Shown here: positions 12,224 through 24,702 of the stretch, piece after piece | Numbering within the stretch: position 1 is the stretch's first letter | How the letters are laid out: each line of letters begins with the position of its first letter | Source: Calonectria ilicicola | Lineage: Eukaryota > Ascomycota > Sordariomycetes > Hypocreales > Nectriaceae | DNA: 64,000 nt | Direction of reading: 5' to 3' | Assembly: GCA_020809705.1 (NCBI GenBank) | Contig: CP085825.1 | Span: 3,844,001 to 3,908,000 of the forward strand | The notes under the pieces: generated by a model | Database searches by the model: none | Seen by the model: the letters and a program-made list of their open reading frames with translations, nothing else | What the model was told of the DNA's origin: nothing | Made by a program: the position numbers and the translations under genes

Positions 12224-15200
12224 GTCTCACAAGACCGAAGCTCAATGCGACGGAGCTGACGGGCAGGATCTCCACGTTCAAAGCCCCGCCACCGATGTAA
12301 AGGGTGCCGGGATACCAATCCAGCCGGTGAATACGACACTCTATGTTACGACAGCGGCACGAAAGGTATGTTTTGCCCACAGTTGATACAGATCCAATAT
12401 GCCTGTCAGATGAGGCCTGGGTGTAGGCTGGTATGGAGCGGAAGTGGTGGGAAGCGTGGTTGATCTGCAGGACTCTCGAAGAGGGCCGCCGCCAGGTTGC
12501 GCAGGGGCTTAACAACAAGATGAAAACCCCCTGATTCAATACCGCAAGTAACTGAAAGCGCAGTGATCACAAGATATACGTGATATCGCCCTGTTTTCCA
12601 GCAAATGTTGGCCCTTGGTACTGGTCGCACTTATAGTCGTTTCCAAGCAGATTTCCGCCTGTAATCAGGGGTGCGTCAGGGCGGATCGCAGTGGAAAAGT
12701 GGTGGGGTTGAATGACGTCCAAGGACAGTGCGTGCTAGGGAGAATGCGATTCCACAACAGGAAAGAAGCTCGAAGTGGTCACGATATGGTGCAAATAAAA
12801 CCCGGCGGAATAAACGGAAACCGGGAGAGAGAATACATATTTATACGAACTCCCGAATTGCTGCTGTATGAAGCGAGCAGCCAACTGCTAAGCACCAAGA
12901 GGCGCCCACGGCCTACAAAAGACACAGACAGAGGCGCCTGGCTAGCGTCGTCCCCTCATCCACACCACCACCACCCCAATCATGGTATGGTATCGCCCGG
13001 GCGCCTGTCATCCTATCATCCCCACCGATCATTCGCTCCGTGTGAACAGTCCCCTTCCCATGTTGAGGTGGAGAATGCCTAAGACCGCACCCCAAATCGC
13101 ATTGGCCAATGCTGTCATTCTGGGGGTCCACAGCGGTGATGGATTGATTCCCCCCCATTCGTAAAGATCGACGTCAATGGCCTTGTCATCAGAGCCAAGA
13201 GCAGTCTTGTCGGCCCCGAAACATGTTGGCAACAATGGTTATTCACCGGACTCTATAGAATTCATGCGGCCTCATCTTGTCTTCAAAACATGATGGAGCC
13301 CACCCTGGGAACCATGATTCTGGGCATGATTGACCAATGCCAGTCGCAAAGTCGGTAAGGCATTCGGCGGAGCCGCAACCCAATTTATGAATGATGCATT
13401 TGCTTAGTTTCTCATTATTTTTGTGCATCGCGACATCAGAGACAGAGTGGTGTGTGGAAACGGGTAAGAGTGTAACCCTCCTCAGGGGTGCCAACGAGGT
13501 GCTCGCCACCTGAGCAAGCAGTCAACGGATGTTAGCGCCCCTCAGCACCCCAGATGGCCGTGTTGTGTCGCCAGACAGCGATCGCGAGCTTCCATTTTAT
13601 GGAAGCAATTTCACCCACCCTCTTTTTAACTCTGTTAACAGCGCTCCTCAGGTTCTGCAATATGTCCTCATCCCAGACCGTTGTTCAGGTCCGGCTCCTA
13701 ACAGCCCAGCTCGCTCAGGTAACGCTGGATGGCAGATAGAGACCACACCCGCCAGTGCCTTTTGGTGTTGGGCAGGTAGGTCCCGAAGGAGCTTAGAACC
13801 GCGGAAAGGAAACCGGACTGGAGCTAATAGCGCCAAACATCCCTTGCCCCTACCTGTTAGTCGCCCCCCCGAGGCTTGGAGGGGGGCCGGCAGATGGAGA
13901 CCAAAAACGGGTAGCCAGCGGGCGCGGGAGACTGAATGACACAAGTACATGGGTGCTGGCGGTTTGGCGGGCGAGGATGAAATCTGCGATCAGCAAACAG
14001 CCAGCTCATGTTTGGCCAATTCTTCTTGAACCAATATTTCAGGCCCATTCCAAGTTACACTGGGAGTGATGGGTTTGTTGGAGTCCACCTGTGATCTCCA
14101 TTAAGCCAGAGACACCCTTTGGATATATTCCCAAACAGTGCGACGGTGCGACAAATCTAGGAAATTTTGTAGTGACCACCTCCGCCCATCTGTGCACTGT
14201 GCCAACTCTAACGCGCGCTCTCTCTCAGACTCAGACGTAGTCAGCCTCAGGGTCTCAAGAGGCATTCCCGAGTTGGAAAACGGCACAGAAGGACCAACTG
14301 ACGGCGCCCCCGCCAACGCGTAGCACTTGATCCTACCGCCCTCCATCTCGCTTCGCAGTGAGCCCAGGGTCAGCCAACGTTGTGCTATTGGCCTCCACCC
14401 CACCCCCCTCTCCCCTCTCAAGCACAGATTTGAGGCTGTCGAGAATTCCAGAGGCGAATCGTATCAAGGCCGCGCCGGGAGGTCTGTGAGTCCATCATGA
14501 GCCCCGACGCCGACGCCGATGTGTGAGCAGGCATTACGGAAGATATCCACTTTGCGGGCGCCGGCAATCCGTACCCACGCTAAGTCTCCATCATGGAGCC
14601 ATTTCTCTTGTTGCCTTGTTGCGGCGAACTTGGGCCACTTGACTGCCTGGTTTTTTTCTCGCCAGCATTCCAGCACCATCCCTCCCCCCCCCCTCTCTCT
14701 CTCACTTATGCCCAAAATATCTTTAGGTGATGTAAAAGGGGCGGGCGTTGTGGTTAGATCCCCCATAAGCAAGTCATGGCTTTTTCTTGAGAGGACGTCG
14801 CCGTAGTGTATGTCGATAGAGGCCTCCCAAACAGCGCCTAATTGATGATGGGCGGCGATTAGCGCAGCCACGAAGAACATTCTTCGACCAACTTGAAGCA
14901 GAAGGAAACGGTTGTCAATTCAATCAAACGCTTCCACCATTCCTTGTTTTTTTTTTTATGCTTTTTTCGTCTATTATAAGCATACTGACGCCAAAGTCAC
15001 TTCGGTTGAGCGCTGATCTTACTTTCGCAGCCCAATCCTGATTGGCATCACAATTCCAACCTCATATTTCCTTATCGCAGCTTCGTATTATGCCACGTCC
15101 AATAATGACGATACTGTCATTTCTGCTTATTGGACGATAAATAGCTAGAAATTATAGATCTTATGGCCTATTTGATGCCCCCTCCCTGCAGCTTAAGCGA

Positions 15201-15993
15201 CGTCTCGCCAATGCCCAACACATGTTTCCGGCCAACACTGCGGGGATTCATGAACTGTTGGGTTCGTAAACCAACAGCAGCTGCACAGCACTATTTCCCT
15301 AGAGTCTTAGCCGCGCGTGTCTCGCTAAGCTATTGAATTCTTTGGTGTGAGTATTTTCTTTTGTTCTTTCTTTTTTTTTTTTTTCTTAGTCGCCAGCGGT
15401 GAAGTAGCTGACTTCGCAACCAGCGTCGATGTACGAAATGCAAAATGGGACGGCTTGGACCGTAGCGAATGATCAAAGTCTAGTCTAATAATTTAAAACA
15501 GAAATACAATGTTCCGATCATATCTTTAACTATAATAGTGTTCATTTGAGCCATGTTGATGTAATCTGAGCCAGCCCAACCTACCCTGTACTGTTTCGTA
15601 CCCTAGATCTAGACGAGCGATCTCGTTAAACATTACACCCCGTTGTGTTCCTTTAAAACGTAAAAATACGGCCCTGCAACTAACTATTTATGTTCAGCTG
15701 TTCATTCCAAAATTGAATTGCTTTTGCAAGCGGACGTTTAGCTTAATGGCCAACAAGACACCTTGGTGACATGCTTGCTACAAAATGCGCCAGGTTAATA
15801 TGTCCATCATCATACTTTCATGTCCGTTCGGCGCCAATTATTCGGTATTTCATGATTTGAAGTAGTACGAAAACGGATAGGTAAAAAATCACGGGACTGG
15901 CCAGTGATATAAAAGTCAGCGCGGCCAAGAAGCAATACAAGTGATCCTCCTGCAGAAATCGGTTCAAGAACAAGAACGAGACCGAGCACCACC
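12224..15993. other. long intergenic stretch, no supported gene
   Basis: Several frames of 60-140 codons exist on both strands, for example minus 14880-14464 and minus 13439-13243. They lack splice signals or cross simple GA runs, so I leave them uncalled. The part from about 14940 to 15800 is richer in A and T, with homopolymer runs near 14947 and 15370. Confidence 0.4.
15908..15915 (+). promoter_or_regulatory. TATA box of the short spliced gene at 15994
   Basis: TATAAAAG lies 86 bases before the ATG at 15994. The spacing suits a core promoter with a short leader. Confidence 0.4.
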
Positions 15994-16449
15994 ATGACTT
16001 GTTTGATGCGGCGCATCGTCATTTTTAGCTTCACCCAAGTCTTTCTGGATACAATTATACTTTCCACAAGTCCACCAATCAACCAATCTAAGGCTAATTC
16101 CTGCGACTACTGCAGCGGGGGGTTTCCAAGCTTAGGCCATGACCCTGGCACATATGCCCTGGACGTGCTGTGGACCAGGACGAGGGTAAGCGAATCTGAT
16201 ATATGCATTCAGAACTAGGTTTTTTTTACTCATCAATAGAAATACCATGGCTTGTCTAACACCATTTTTACAAACGATTTTTGGTGGAACCTCGCATCGA
16301 AATACGCTATGCCAGCGCGAATGTGGCGGCATGGCACACTACTGAATACGATTCTCCACATCTGCTATATCGATGCCTCTCGTTATCCTATAACCAAATT
16401 GCAGGCCTCCTTTAGAGCATATTTGCATCTAATATGCATATCAACATGA
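15994..16449 (+). CDS. small orphan protein, spliced
   Basis: Exon 1 is 15994-16185 and exon 2 is 16240-16449, giving 133 residues. Support comes from a TATA box at 15908, an ATG in CACCACCATG context, and a 54-base intron with a GTAAGC donor and a T-rich tract before ATCAATAG. The phase (0) and frame are kept. The start (MTCLMRRIVIFSF) is basic then hydrophobic and could be a weak signal peptide or signal anchor. A CDYC motif follows near residue 37. Exon 2 is rich in Trp, Tyr and His (TNDFWWNLASKYAM). I know no homolog. A minus-strand frame covers exon 1 in the opposite direction (16082-15810) and could be the real one, so this stays a model. Confidence 0.38.
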
Positions 16450-17996
16450 TTGGCATGGTTGCTTGCATGGTAGAAAGACATTCGCCAGTTTTCGCGACTA
16501 AAAAAGCCCGCGTAAGCATGCCGTCAGCAATGAAACCGTTCGAGGCCTCGAAAAAAAAGGTTTACTATTTGCGCGTTTTAGTTGTGTGGTAACTTGCGGG
16601 AAAGTGTAAGACATCTCGATGCTCGATCCTGCAGTCTCCAAGCTGTGTGTTGCGTTGCAGGGAGGCATTTCTTGGTTGGCTCGGGTTAAATGCACTGATC
16701 TTCGTGCAGCGGTTACCGCAGTTCGGAAAACCCCCCCCGTACCGGCGATCCTCAGATCCCTTCAAAGTTAGAGAATCCCGTCGGCCATAAACGTTTGTAT
16801 TTATTTCCGCTTCCAGACCCTGGGAGGAATAATAGCCGGCTGAAATTGCCCTAGGCAATTCGCATCTAATCAACGGCATCCTCGGCAAGGAATGGATCGA
16901 AGACGTCTTTCGGGAGAAACTGGGAAGGTTAGGTGCAAATACACCCAAGCTGGGGGCCTCTTGAGGGGGGCGGATTTCTGAGACAGATCGCCTGCAGAAT
17001 CAAAGTGAGGAGGCCCTCACTTGGGCGACTATTCGGCTTGCGTCCGAAAATCTCCACAGCTACATTTCTATAATCACATTTTCTTCGGATGTGGATTGTG
17101 GCGTATGCTTGGTGTCATCATTTTGCAATGTGCAAAGGGTTGAAAGCGGCCTCATCTACACGACAGTTAGTTGTTGGTCGGTCTTGGTTCGTTGTTGGGC
17201 CGTAACCAACAAGCCAGACATGACTCTTGTGGATAACTCATCTTAACCTGTTTCTGTCGATTGGACTCTCGGCAGAGACATATTAGGCTTAGTTTTCTTT
17301 CAAGAGTCACCCTCCACTCGGGCCATAAGCAAGAGGAAAAATCCCTCAAGTCTGTGCCAACTCTCCTCACGGTTCGTGTTTCAACGATTCTGACATCGTT
17401 TTTTTCCCCGCACTTGTTCGCAACCGTGATCATATGCTGCCCTTTGCACGTACCTGCATTGCCTTTTTCCCTTGGCTCGTGCCCAACACTAATCGTAGAT
17501 TGATGTGCACCATCCGTGCCTTGGACCAACAACTTCTGAATGGGTCCAAAGTAATAGCTCATCGAGGGTCTGCACGGTTCTGACAATGAGTAAATGCATA
17601 GGGTGAAGATACATAAAAGTGTTTCTTTTTTCTTTCTTGGGAGACAGTATTGGCAAAATGAAGATAGAAATTTTTGTTCCATATATAATAAAAAGAAATC
17701 GTAAACATTCATAATGCGGCCTGGCGTTCCGGCTAATCTGGAGTAGTTTACATGCTTCATGTAGTAACAGGAAGAAAAGTGTGACAAAGAAAAAAAACAT
17801 GATGATGAACGAAAGATGGTTCTAATGGCCTTTCCCAAAAGGTTCGATTCCCAAGCGACAATTTTTCAAGTGTTGTCGCATTACAACACCGAGTCCGTGT
17901 AAAGCTTGAAACGCCTATGGCGTAAAAAGAAAAAAGACAAAGGGAAAAAAAAAGATGATAACGCCTTGAGTAGAATGACATGACACTCTATGTTCG
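16450..17996. other. intergenic and 3' region of the C2H2 gene
   Basis: No gene is supported. A 223-codon minus-strand frame (17838-17167) lies just past the stop of the C2H2 gene. It has poor codon use, no ATG context and T-rich composition, so I read it as 3' untranslated sequence. Confidence 0.45.
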
Positions 17997-18736
17997 TCAT
18001 AATTCGGGGTGCGCCGTTCGCATGTGACGGTCAAAGTTGTCCTTTCGGCTGTAAATGTGGCCTGCAGCCGCCTTCCGGCAGCCCTCGACGTTGCATCGGT
18101 ACCCTTCACCCTTTCGGTGGGTACGAGCGTGCCTTGACAGGTCCTTTTGTGTTGCAAATGCCTTTTCACAACCGGAGAATAGACATGAGAAGTACTTGAT
18201 GTGATACTTCTGGTGCTTCCTATGCAACGACCATGGTTAGCGTCCGACTATGTGTGCGGTTTGTGGGTGGGCTTGTTGGGGACTACTTACGCTAGGTCAG
18301 AAGGCCGTCGAAAGGCCTTTCCGCAGTGGCAGGTTGTTCTCTCGCTGCCCTCTCCGTTCATCCAGCCGTTGCAGTCTTCGCCGGGACTTGACGAAGTGGA
18401 CATGGTCCCTGGGGACAGTGGTGTAGCGTCGGATGGAGCTCCGGCGCCGTTCCTTTGAGCGGACCACGGGTAATAGTGGCCCTCGGCGAATTCTGCGTCC
18501 CTGTGACTTCTGGGACTGTAGTCGTAGTGACTGGAGGAGGAAGAAGGCTGGTATTCAGAGTGCTCGCCGCGGCTGGGGGCGTAGCGGTGATGGTGATGGT
18601 GATGATGCTCGGGGCGCACTGGCTCACGGTCCGATGCGGTGAAGCCAGACCATGACTGGTACTGAGGGTAGCCGGCATGGCCATAGGCCTGGGGTGCGGA
18701 CTCGTCAAAATGCATCGTGGAGTGGTACATGCTCAT
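17997..18736 (-). CDS. short C2H2 zinc-finger protein
   Basis: Exon 1 is 18736-18291 and exon 2 is 18219-17997, giving 222 residues. The intron (18220-18290) has GTAAGT, a CTAAC branch and a GCATAG acceptor. It cuts inside the first finger, after the SDLA residues. Finger 1 is unusual, with C-x-C rather than C-x2-C or C-x4-C. Finger 2 is canonical (C-x4-C-x12-H-x3-H). Finger 3 is stretched, with 17 residues between the second Cys and the first His (it ends RKDNFDRHMRTAH). The N-terminal 140 residues are Ser/Tyr/His-rich and disordered, with a run of His encoded by a GTGATG-like repeat. This is a probable nuclear DNA-binding protein. The start is the first ATG in the open frame (CACAATGAG). 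Its targets cannot be inferred. Confidence 0.88.
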
Positions 18737-21388
18737 TGTGAAGGAGGAAAAAGCTTGCAATGCTTTGTTTGATGCGTTGGTAGTTCGATCAACTCAGAAA
18801 AGTCGGTCACTAGAAAGGGGGTTGGTGAGTGTAAATACATGCACTCGATCTTACACGGACTGTGAGGCTGCCCAGACATGGTGCGATTTCATGCAGCATG
18901 AGAGCTTCTAAATCGCCCTCTGCTCGATAGGGCTCCATCCTCATGCGGTTGCGGCAGGCAGAGCGAGGCTCTGGCATCAATTGGGCTAACCTGCCAAAAA
19001 AAGTCCAGACGGAGTTGGGACATGACACCTTGGACCTATAATAAAGAAGACCCCCCCCTTCGGACGACTGCATGGCCAACAGCATCTGCTCGGGAATTTT
19101 GCTTAAGGAAATAAGGCTATTCGGGCCCCAGTGTCAGGGTCCTGCTGCCCAACCGACACGTCGATTCTTTGACAAAGCCACTACAAGTGACCCGCCAGCC
19201 TCAGGGATTGGTGTCCAATGGATTTATCTAGGGCTTGTGTGACTGCGCAACGCACTCATGGGGTGCATTCACCAAAGCCACGCAAGTCCTTTAAGGCCCG
19301 GGCTCGGCATCTGTAGGCATAGGGCACCTTCTGACGTCAGTCTGGGTGTCGTTGTTTGTGATATATGCGCCCGCTCCCGAGTTGAGACGCTGTGCAATGC
19401 TCGCTTGTTGTCGGGCGCGAATTTTTGAGTGCCTTACTCGCGTCAGGACGGGCGAGAGGGTGTAGCGGCCTGTAGTAAAATGGCGGTCTCTGTTACAGCT
19501 GCAATGCTACCGCGTGATATCTCTGCTGTAGCTTGCTCATGCTCTGCTGCTTCATGTGACTATGGTCGGGCTTTCCAACTTATCGTTCCTTCGCGCCTTG
19601 CCTCGCAGGTTGGGTTCCCAATCAAATCTCACTTGCATCCAACGTCCCGGGTGCTCACGATAATTGCTCGTGGCTCATGGGGCCTGGGGGTGGCCCTTGG
19701 CAACGTTTCCCGACTATACGAGTCTGTTCGCCAAGCGACCTTGTCCCGCAGCGCATTTACAATCCCCAGACCACTTGCGCACATACACGATCGGTGCTCC
19801 ATAAAATTGATGTCATCCATAGTTTGGTGGCATGCATTAATTGGAGGGGCTTAACCAACACTACGGTCCGCACTTTTTCACTTAGCACCTACGTTGACCT
19901 ACGTTGAGGGCTGCGCTGCTGTCACTGCAAAGCAGCATGAGGCCCTGAAATGAAGTTGTGGTTGCTCGCTTGTGGTTTTCTGCATGAACTAGTTGGCACT
20001 CGTGGCAACTAGTTCTTGTCTAGATGTGCCGTTTGCATTTCCCCCTCGGTTATGCGCCAATTTTTTTTTTCTTGTTGTTGTTGTGCGCTGGGTGGATGAC
20101 ACCAAGAGAGTCTGCCACATAGTCTCGGCATGCTCTCCTATAGTTGTCAAGACCCCAGAATGACACGAGCAACGTAAATATATAATAAACCTCCACTGTT
20201 GAGACCCAAGTATGGGCACGAGCCAAATCGATCCACTCGCCACTAAACCAGGGTCCTTGGACGGCTTGCTGCCACGAAGCCCATCACGGGAGCTAGTGGC
20301 AAAACTATCCGTCAAGGATGAATAGCTATGGATGGAGAAAGGATATAAACCTAGAATATATCGTCTATCGCTTTGGCATACGCTCGAGACCCGCTCCGCA
20401 ACCGTAAAGTTCTTCCCCATGGATCGGGACCGGGATCGCATCCACCTAAAGACATCCACCTTCTAATAAGTAGGACATCTCACATGACAAGGGAGCGATG
20501 CACTTAACGATATAAATATCCCTTGCATCGGACGGATCAACTAGGTACCAGATGCATATCCCGAAGGCAAAATATAGGTAGATGTCGGGGCGCTCGTTCC
20601 TGGTGTGTGTCGCCAACCAGCAGCAGCAAGTGCTGAGAATCTCGACCCGATAGGATGGAGGAAAGTCGGTCTTGGATTCCCTAGAAAAAAAAGACACGAA
20701 AAAAAAAGACTATTCGTGAGAACACAACGTAAAAGGGATTAATTTTTGGAATTCACAGACAACGATTTGATATGATGAAGTTGTTTTTTTGTGTTGTTTG
20801 TTTGGTGGCTGCAAAATTTCTGAAAAGATGATTTGTGCCGGCCAAGACTCTATTCGCACTGGCAGGTCGCCGCCATTTTCTTGGCCTTGGCAGTCCCTCA
20901 CCGGTCTCGCGTTCGGGTTGGATGGTGCCGGGTTTTCCGTGATTAGCCTTGGCGGCTCGGATTCATTTCACGGCGACAGTGTTTTCGGGTCTTGCGGTCT
21001 CCTCCAAGGTTTGGGGCTGTGTCGCCGTGGTCTGTGTGCCATTATCGGATGGTTCAGCTGGGCTTTGCCATTTTCGGTGATGCTTGGGGCAGCGAATTTC
21101 ATCAATAGTGATAAGGAGACTGCCAAACAGTGGGTTGAATTTTCAAGCAAAGGAACGAATGCATGCAACCCTAATGAAAAAAATAGAGCCAGGTGACCAA
21201 AAATCCGATCCAGATGTCTTGGAGTCGGCAGAACCGGCCCAGGGATTACGGTGCATTAACCAGCTAGTCCAAACATTTCCGCACTGTCCGATGACGTCCG
21301 CCAGCCAAGAAGCTCCCTGGTTGCAACCCCACCACAATGCGCCCATCTTCCAGCTTTGCAACATTCCACCTTCACCATCGTCGTCAAG
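18737..21388. other. divergent intergenic region between the C2H2 and Sro7 genes
   Basis: This holds the promoters of two genes that point away from each other. Frames such as minus 20459-19989 and plus 20789-21196 lack splice signals and known motifs. No RNA gene or repeat of note was seen. Confidence 0.4.
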
Positions 21389-24300
21389 ATGGCGGCCTTT
21401 CTCAGGAGCAAGCAAGTGGGCATGCAGAATGACCTGTCTGCCAGTCTTAGACCCGAGATTTTCACGCCCGACGACCAAGCACGCTATGGCATCAACTCCC
21501 AAATCAGGTCTGCCCCTCCCTCCCTGGCTAGCTCATGCCGTCTGTTGCCCATTGTCGAATCCCGTCAACTGACATTGTCTTGCATTGCAGCTGCTTCGCA
21601 TACGACCCTGTGCAATCGCTTATGGCTGTAGCCACTAGCGAAAGCAAATTCGGCCCTGGGAAAGTCTACGTGTATGGCCAGCAACGCGTGCAGAAGACAT
21701 TGGAGCCTCCTCGTCGTACTTCGTTCGCCTTCGTTCAATTCAGCGGAAACCGTCTCATCACCATCGACAAGAAAAACGAGCTTGGTGTCTGGGATCTCGA
21801 TACAGGGGAGCGCCTTTTTGCGCTAGTTGTGGCCGGCAATGTCGTCTCGCTCGTTACAGATCCTATGCTGGATTGGGCCTTCATTGGTTTGCAGAATGGA
21901 GATGTCATGGCCTACGATCTCGATCGGGGCAGCTTGGCTCGATCGTTCCGATTGCCCAACTTTTGGAAGGAAAAGGACCCAAGCATCAAAGTCTCCACTC
22001 TTGTCTCTATGACCCTCCATCCCAGAGATATCGGAAAGCTTTTGCTCGGGTACAGCAACGGGGCCGTCATTTACTCGTTCAAGCATAACCGTCCAGTCCA
22101 ATTCTTCGAATATGTGCTGCCGTCGGGCGCACCAGGTGGAAACGGTGTCGCCATGGACACAACCCGGAAACCAAAACTAACTCATGCTCTTTGGCATCCT
22201 TCTGGCACCTTTGTTGCTACCGCGCATGAGGATGGAAGCTTAGTCTTTTGGGACATCAAGGAGGAGAGGGTCATCATGGCCAGAACCTTGACCCAAATGA
22301 ACGTGAACCAACCAGGACCCGAGCCCACTACTCCAGCCGCTACGGAGCCTATATACAAAATTGCCTGGTGTTGCAAGGAGAATTGCGACGACAGTGGATT
22401 ATTGATTGCCGGAGGGCAAGCTATAGATGCATCTCCCAAGGCGATTACCTTCATTGATCTGGGAATCACACCCGTATATGCTACATCCTCGTGGCAGGTC
22501 TTGGCCGATTATTTCCGCGGAAAGCGTCAGAATCCACTGAAGCTTCCCTCTGGTGCCGAAGCTGTCGATTTTCTTTTAATTCCCAGGGCATCGCCTCACT
22601 TTGGTGGTGCGCAGGACCCAATTGCTCTCACATGTCTGCTCTCTTCTGGTGAACTCATTACTATGAGCTTCCCTTCTGGATTCCCCATTAGCCCCACGAA
22701 CCAACTCCATCCTTCCCTTTTTTTCGTCCACCCTTTCATTAATAAAGTAAATATTTCGTGCTTGGAGCGCCCCAGATGGCTTTCCATGTTTGAGAAGCGG
22801 AACCAGGGCGAGCCTCTTCTCAAAGGAGGTGCCCAAGGTCCCCGACCGCGCAAGCGATTCGAAGAGCGCACCATAATCCAGGCGGCACATGCGGACAGCA
22901 CTATTAGAATTTGGGATTCTGGCCATGCTGATGAGATTGAGAACGGAACCCAGTTACAGGTTGACATCGCCCGTGCACTGGATCGGTTTGATGACATCGA
23001 AATCACCACTATGAGCATGGCAAGCGGTACGGGTGAATTCATTGTCGGCACTCGCACCGGTGAGGTCATCGTGTACCGATGGGGAACCAACCGGTTCTTC
23101 GGCAACGAAAAGCCGCTGGAACTCGATCCAAACCCTAAGGGTTTGACCGACATCAGCTCTCGAGCAGAGCCCACCCTCAAAGAAGGACTCCAGCCTTTTG
23201 TTCTTTATGAGATGGTCTCAGGCCCTATCACAGCTGTTCAAATCTCGAATGTTGGCTTTGCTGCAGTTGGTTCCGAACTCGGATTCTTCACATTGATCGA
23301 TCTCCGAGGCCCAGCCATCATCTACCAAGCTCCAATGACGGATTTCGCAAGGCAAGACAAGCGGGCATCCTTCCTCAAGGGTCACAAGGCCGCCGAGCCA
23401 GAAAAAGAATGGCCGGTGGTCATCGAATTTGGTGTCATGACTCTCGATGAAGACAGGTACTCCAGCATCTGTTGCTTCGTCGGCACGAATCTGGGCAAGG
23501 TCATCACTCTGAAGTTACTTCCAGGTAACGATGGCACCTACTCGGCAAAGATAGCAGGCTTTGTCTCATTCGACTCTAAAATTATCTCGCTAAACCCTAT
23601 CAATGCGGATACTGGAAAGCCTGCCGTCGCCACAGGACATTCTGTCGCGGGTCTGAGAGACGGACAACAAACCAACGGCGTACTCGTAGCAGGTGAGTAA
23701 AAGAACTTGATAGTAGCATGGGAATATGTTGACACAGTAACAGTTACACAAACCGAAATTCGAATTTTCAGGCCAGCCAGTTCAAAGGGCGCATCCAAAG
23801 AATTCGATGATATTCTTTGCGATGCCGCAAGTGTTGCTGAGCTTGAGTTGCAAGGCGTCGCCGTCGTTGGTCTGTTCGGTGATCGGACCACACGAGCCTT
23901 TTCTATCCCCGGTCTCAAGGAGATTGGCAAGGCTGAGCTACCTATGATCGATAATACTCGAAGTACTGCATCTACTGTCACGCAAACGGGTGATATCTTT
24001 GCGTGGTCTGGCCCTAGCGAGCTGGCCGTCATTCACGTATGGGGAACAGGCAAAAGTGTTGAGCAGTCCCCAGATACCCTCATCAACCCCAAGAGTGAAT
24101 GCCCACCTCGACCTACAATTTCGAATATGCAGTGGATTTCGGGCACTCAACATGTCTCACCTACCGATTTAGATCTCTTAGTTGGCGGCCCGGACCGGCC
24201 ACCAAGCAAGCGAATGATGGAGGCAGCAGCAGCGGAGCAGCGCGCTGCTCGAAGCGGCGAGGCTGTCGGCGGCTCTAGCCAAGAGGGTTGGGGAGACTAC

Positions 24301-24465
24301 CTTTCAAGACAGCTCAACGAGCGAACGGAGAAACTAAACCTCATGGGCGATCATATGGATAATCTTCAGGAACAAAGTGCTGGATGGGCAGATGACGTGA
24401 ACAAGTTCATGAATAAACAGAAAAGAAATGTTCTTCTAGGAGGACTGAAGGGCAAATTTTTCTAG
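21389..24465 (+). CDS. Sro7/Lgl/tomosyn-family SNARE-binding exocytosis protein
   Basis: This encodes a protein of about 980 residues from exons 21389-21507, 21591-23692 and 23744-24465. The family (Sro7/Sro77 in yeast, Lgl in animals) binds the plasma-membrane t-SNARE Sec9 and the Rab Sec4, and helps polarised vesicle fusion. The N-terminal two thirds is built of WD40-like blades, with repeated WDL/WDI and GTRTGEV-like stretches. The start (MAAFLRSKQVGMQNDL) and the motif YGINSQISCFAYDP are typical of fungal members. The C-terminus (residues about 925-980) is an R-SNARE-like helix ending LGGLKGKFF. Intron 1 has a CTGAC branch. Intron 2 has two in-frame acceptors six bases apart (23737 and 23743), which would add or drop two residues. 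The gene is tail to tail with the membrane protein at 24703-25437. Confidence 0.95.
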
Positions 24466-24702
24466 AGTGGCTTTGAGGGTCTTTGTTCTAAATTAGAGTA
24501 TCTTCATTGTTTTCACTTTGGGGATATTGGCAAAGAACTGATACTATGATACCAGTTTTGTTATTTATTGTTCACCTTTTCAAAGGAACAGGTTTTTTTT
24601 TTTTTGAAAGAATTCTTACAATATCAAAAATTTTATCCGAAACAAGAAGGGCGTTGTGAGGATTATGAGGATTAATGGTCATTTATTGAATCATGGTCTT
24701 AA

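Noticed and set aside
13662..13810. Short + strand spliced frame starting MSSSQTVVQV
   Set aside because: After the best intron it stops within six codons; the donor (GTAACG) is weak.
17167..17838. 223-codon minus-strand frame after the C2H2 gene
   Set aside because: T-rich, no ATG context, no domain; most likely 3' untranslated sequence.
17838..17875. tRNA-like B box (GGTTCGATTCC)
   Set aside because: No matching D arm, acceptor stem or A box lies upstream. Similar words near 42893 and 43270 fail for the same reason.
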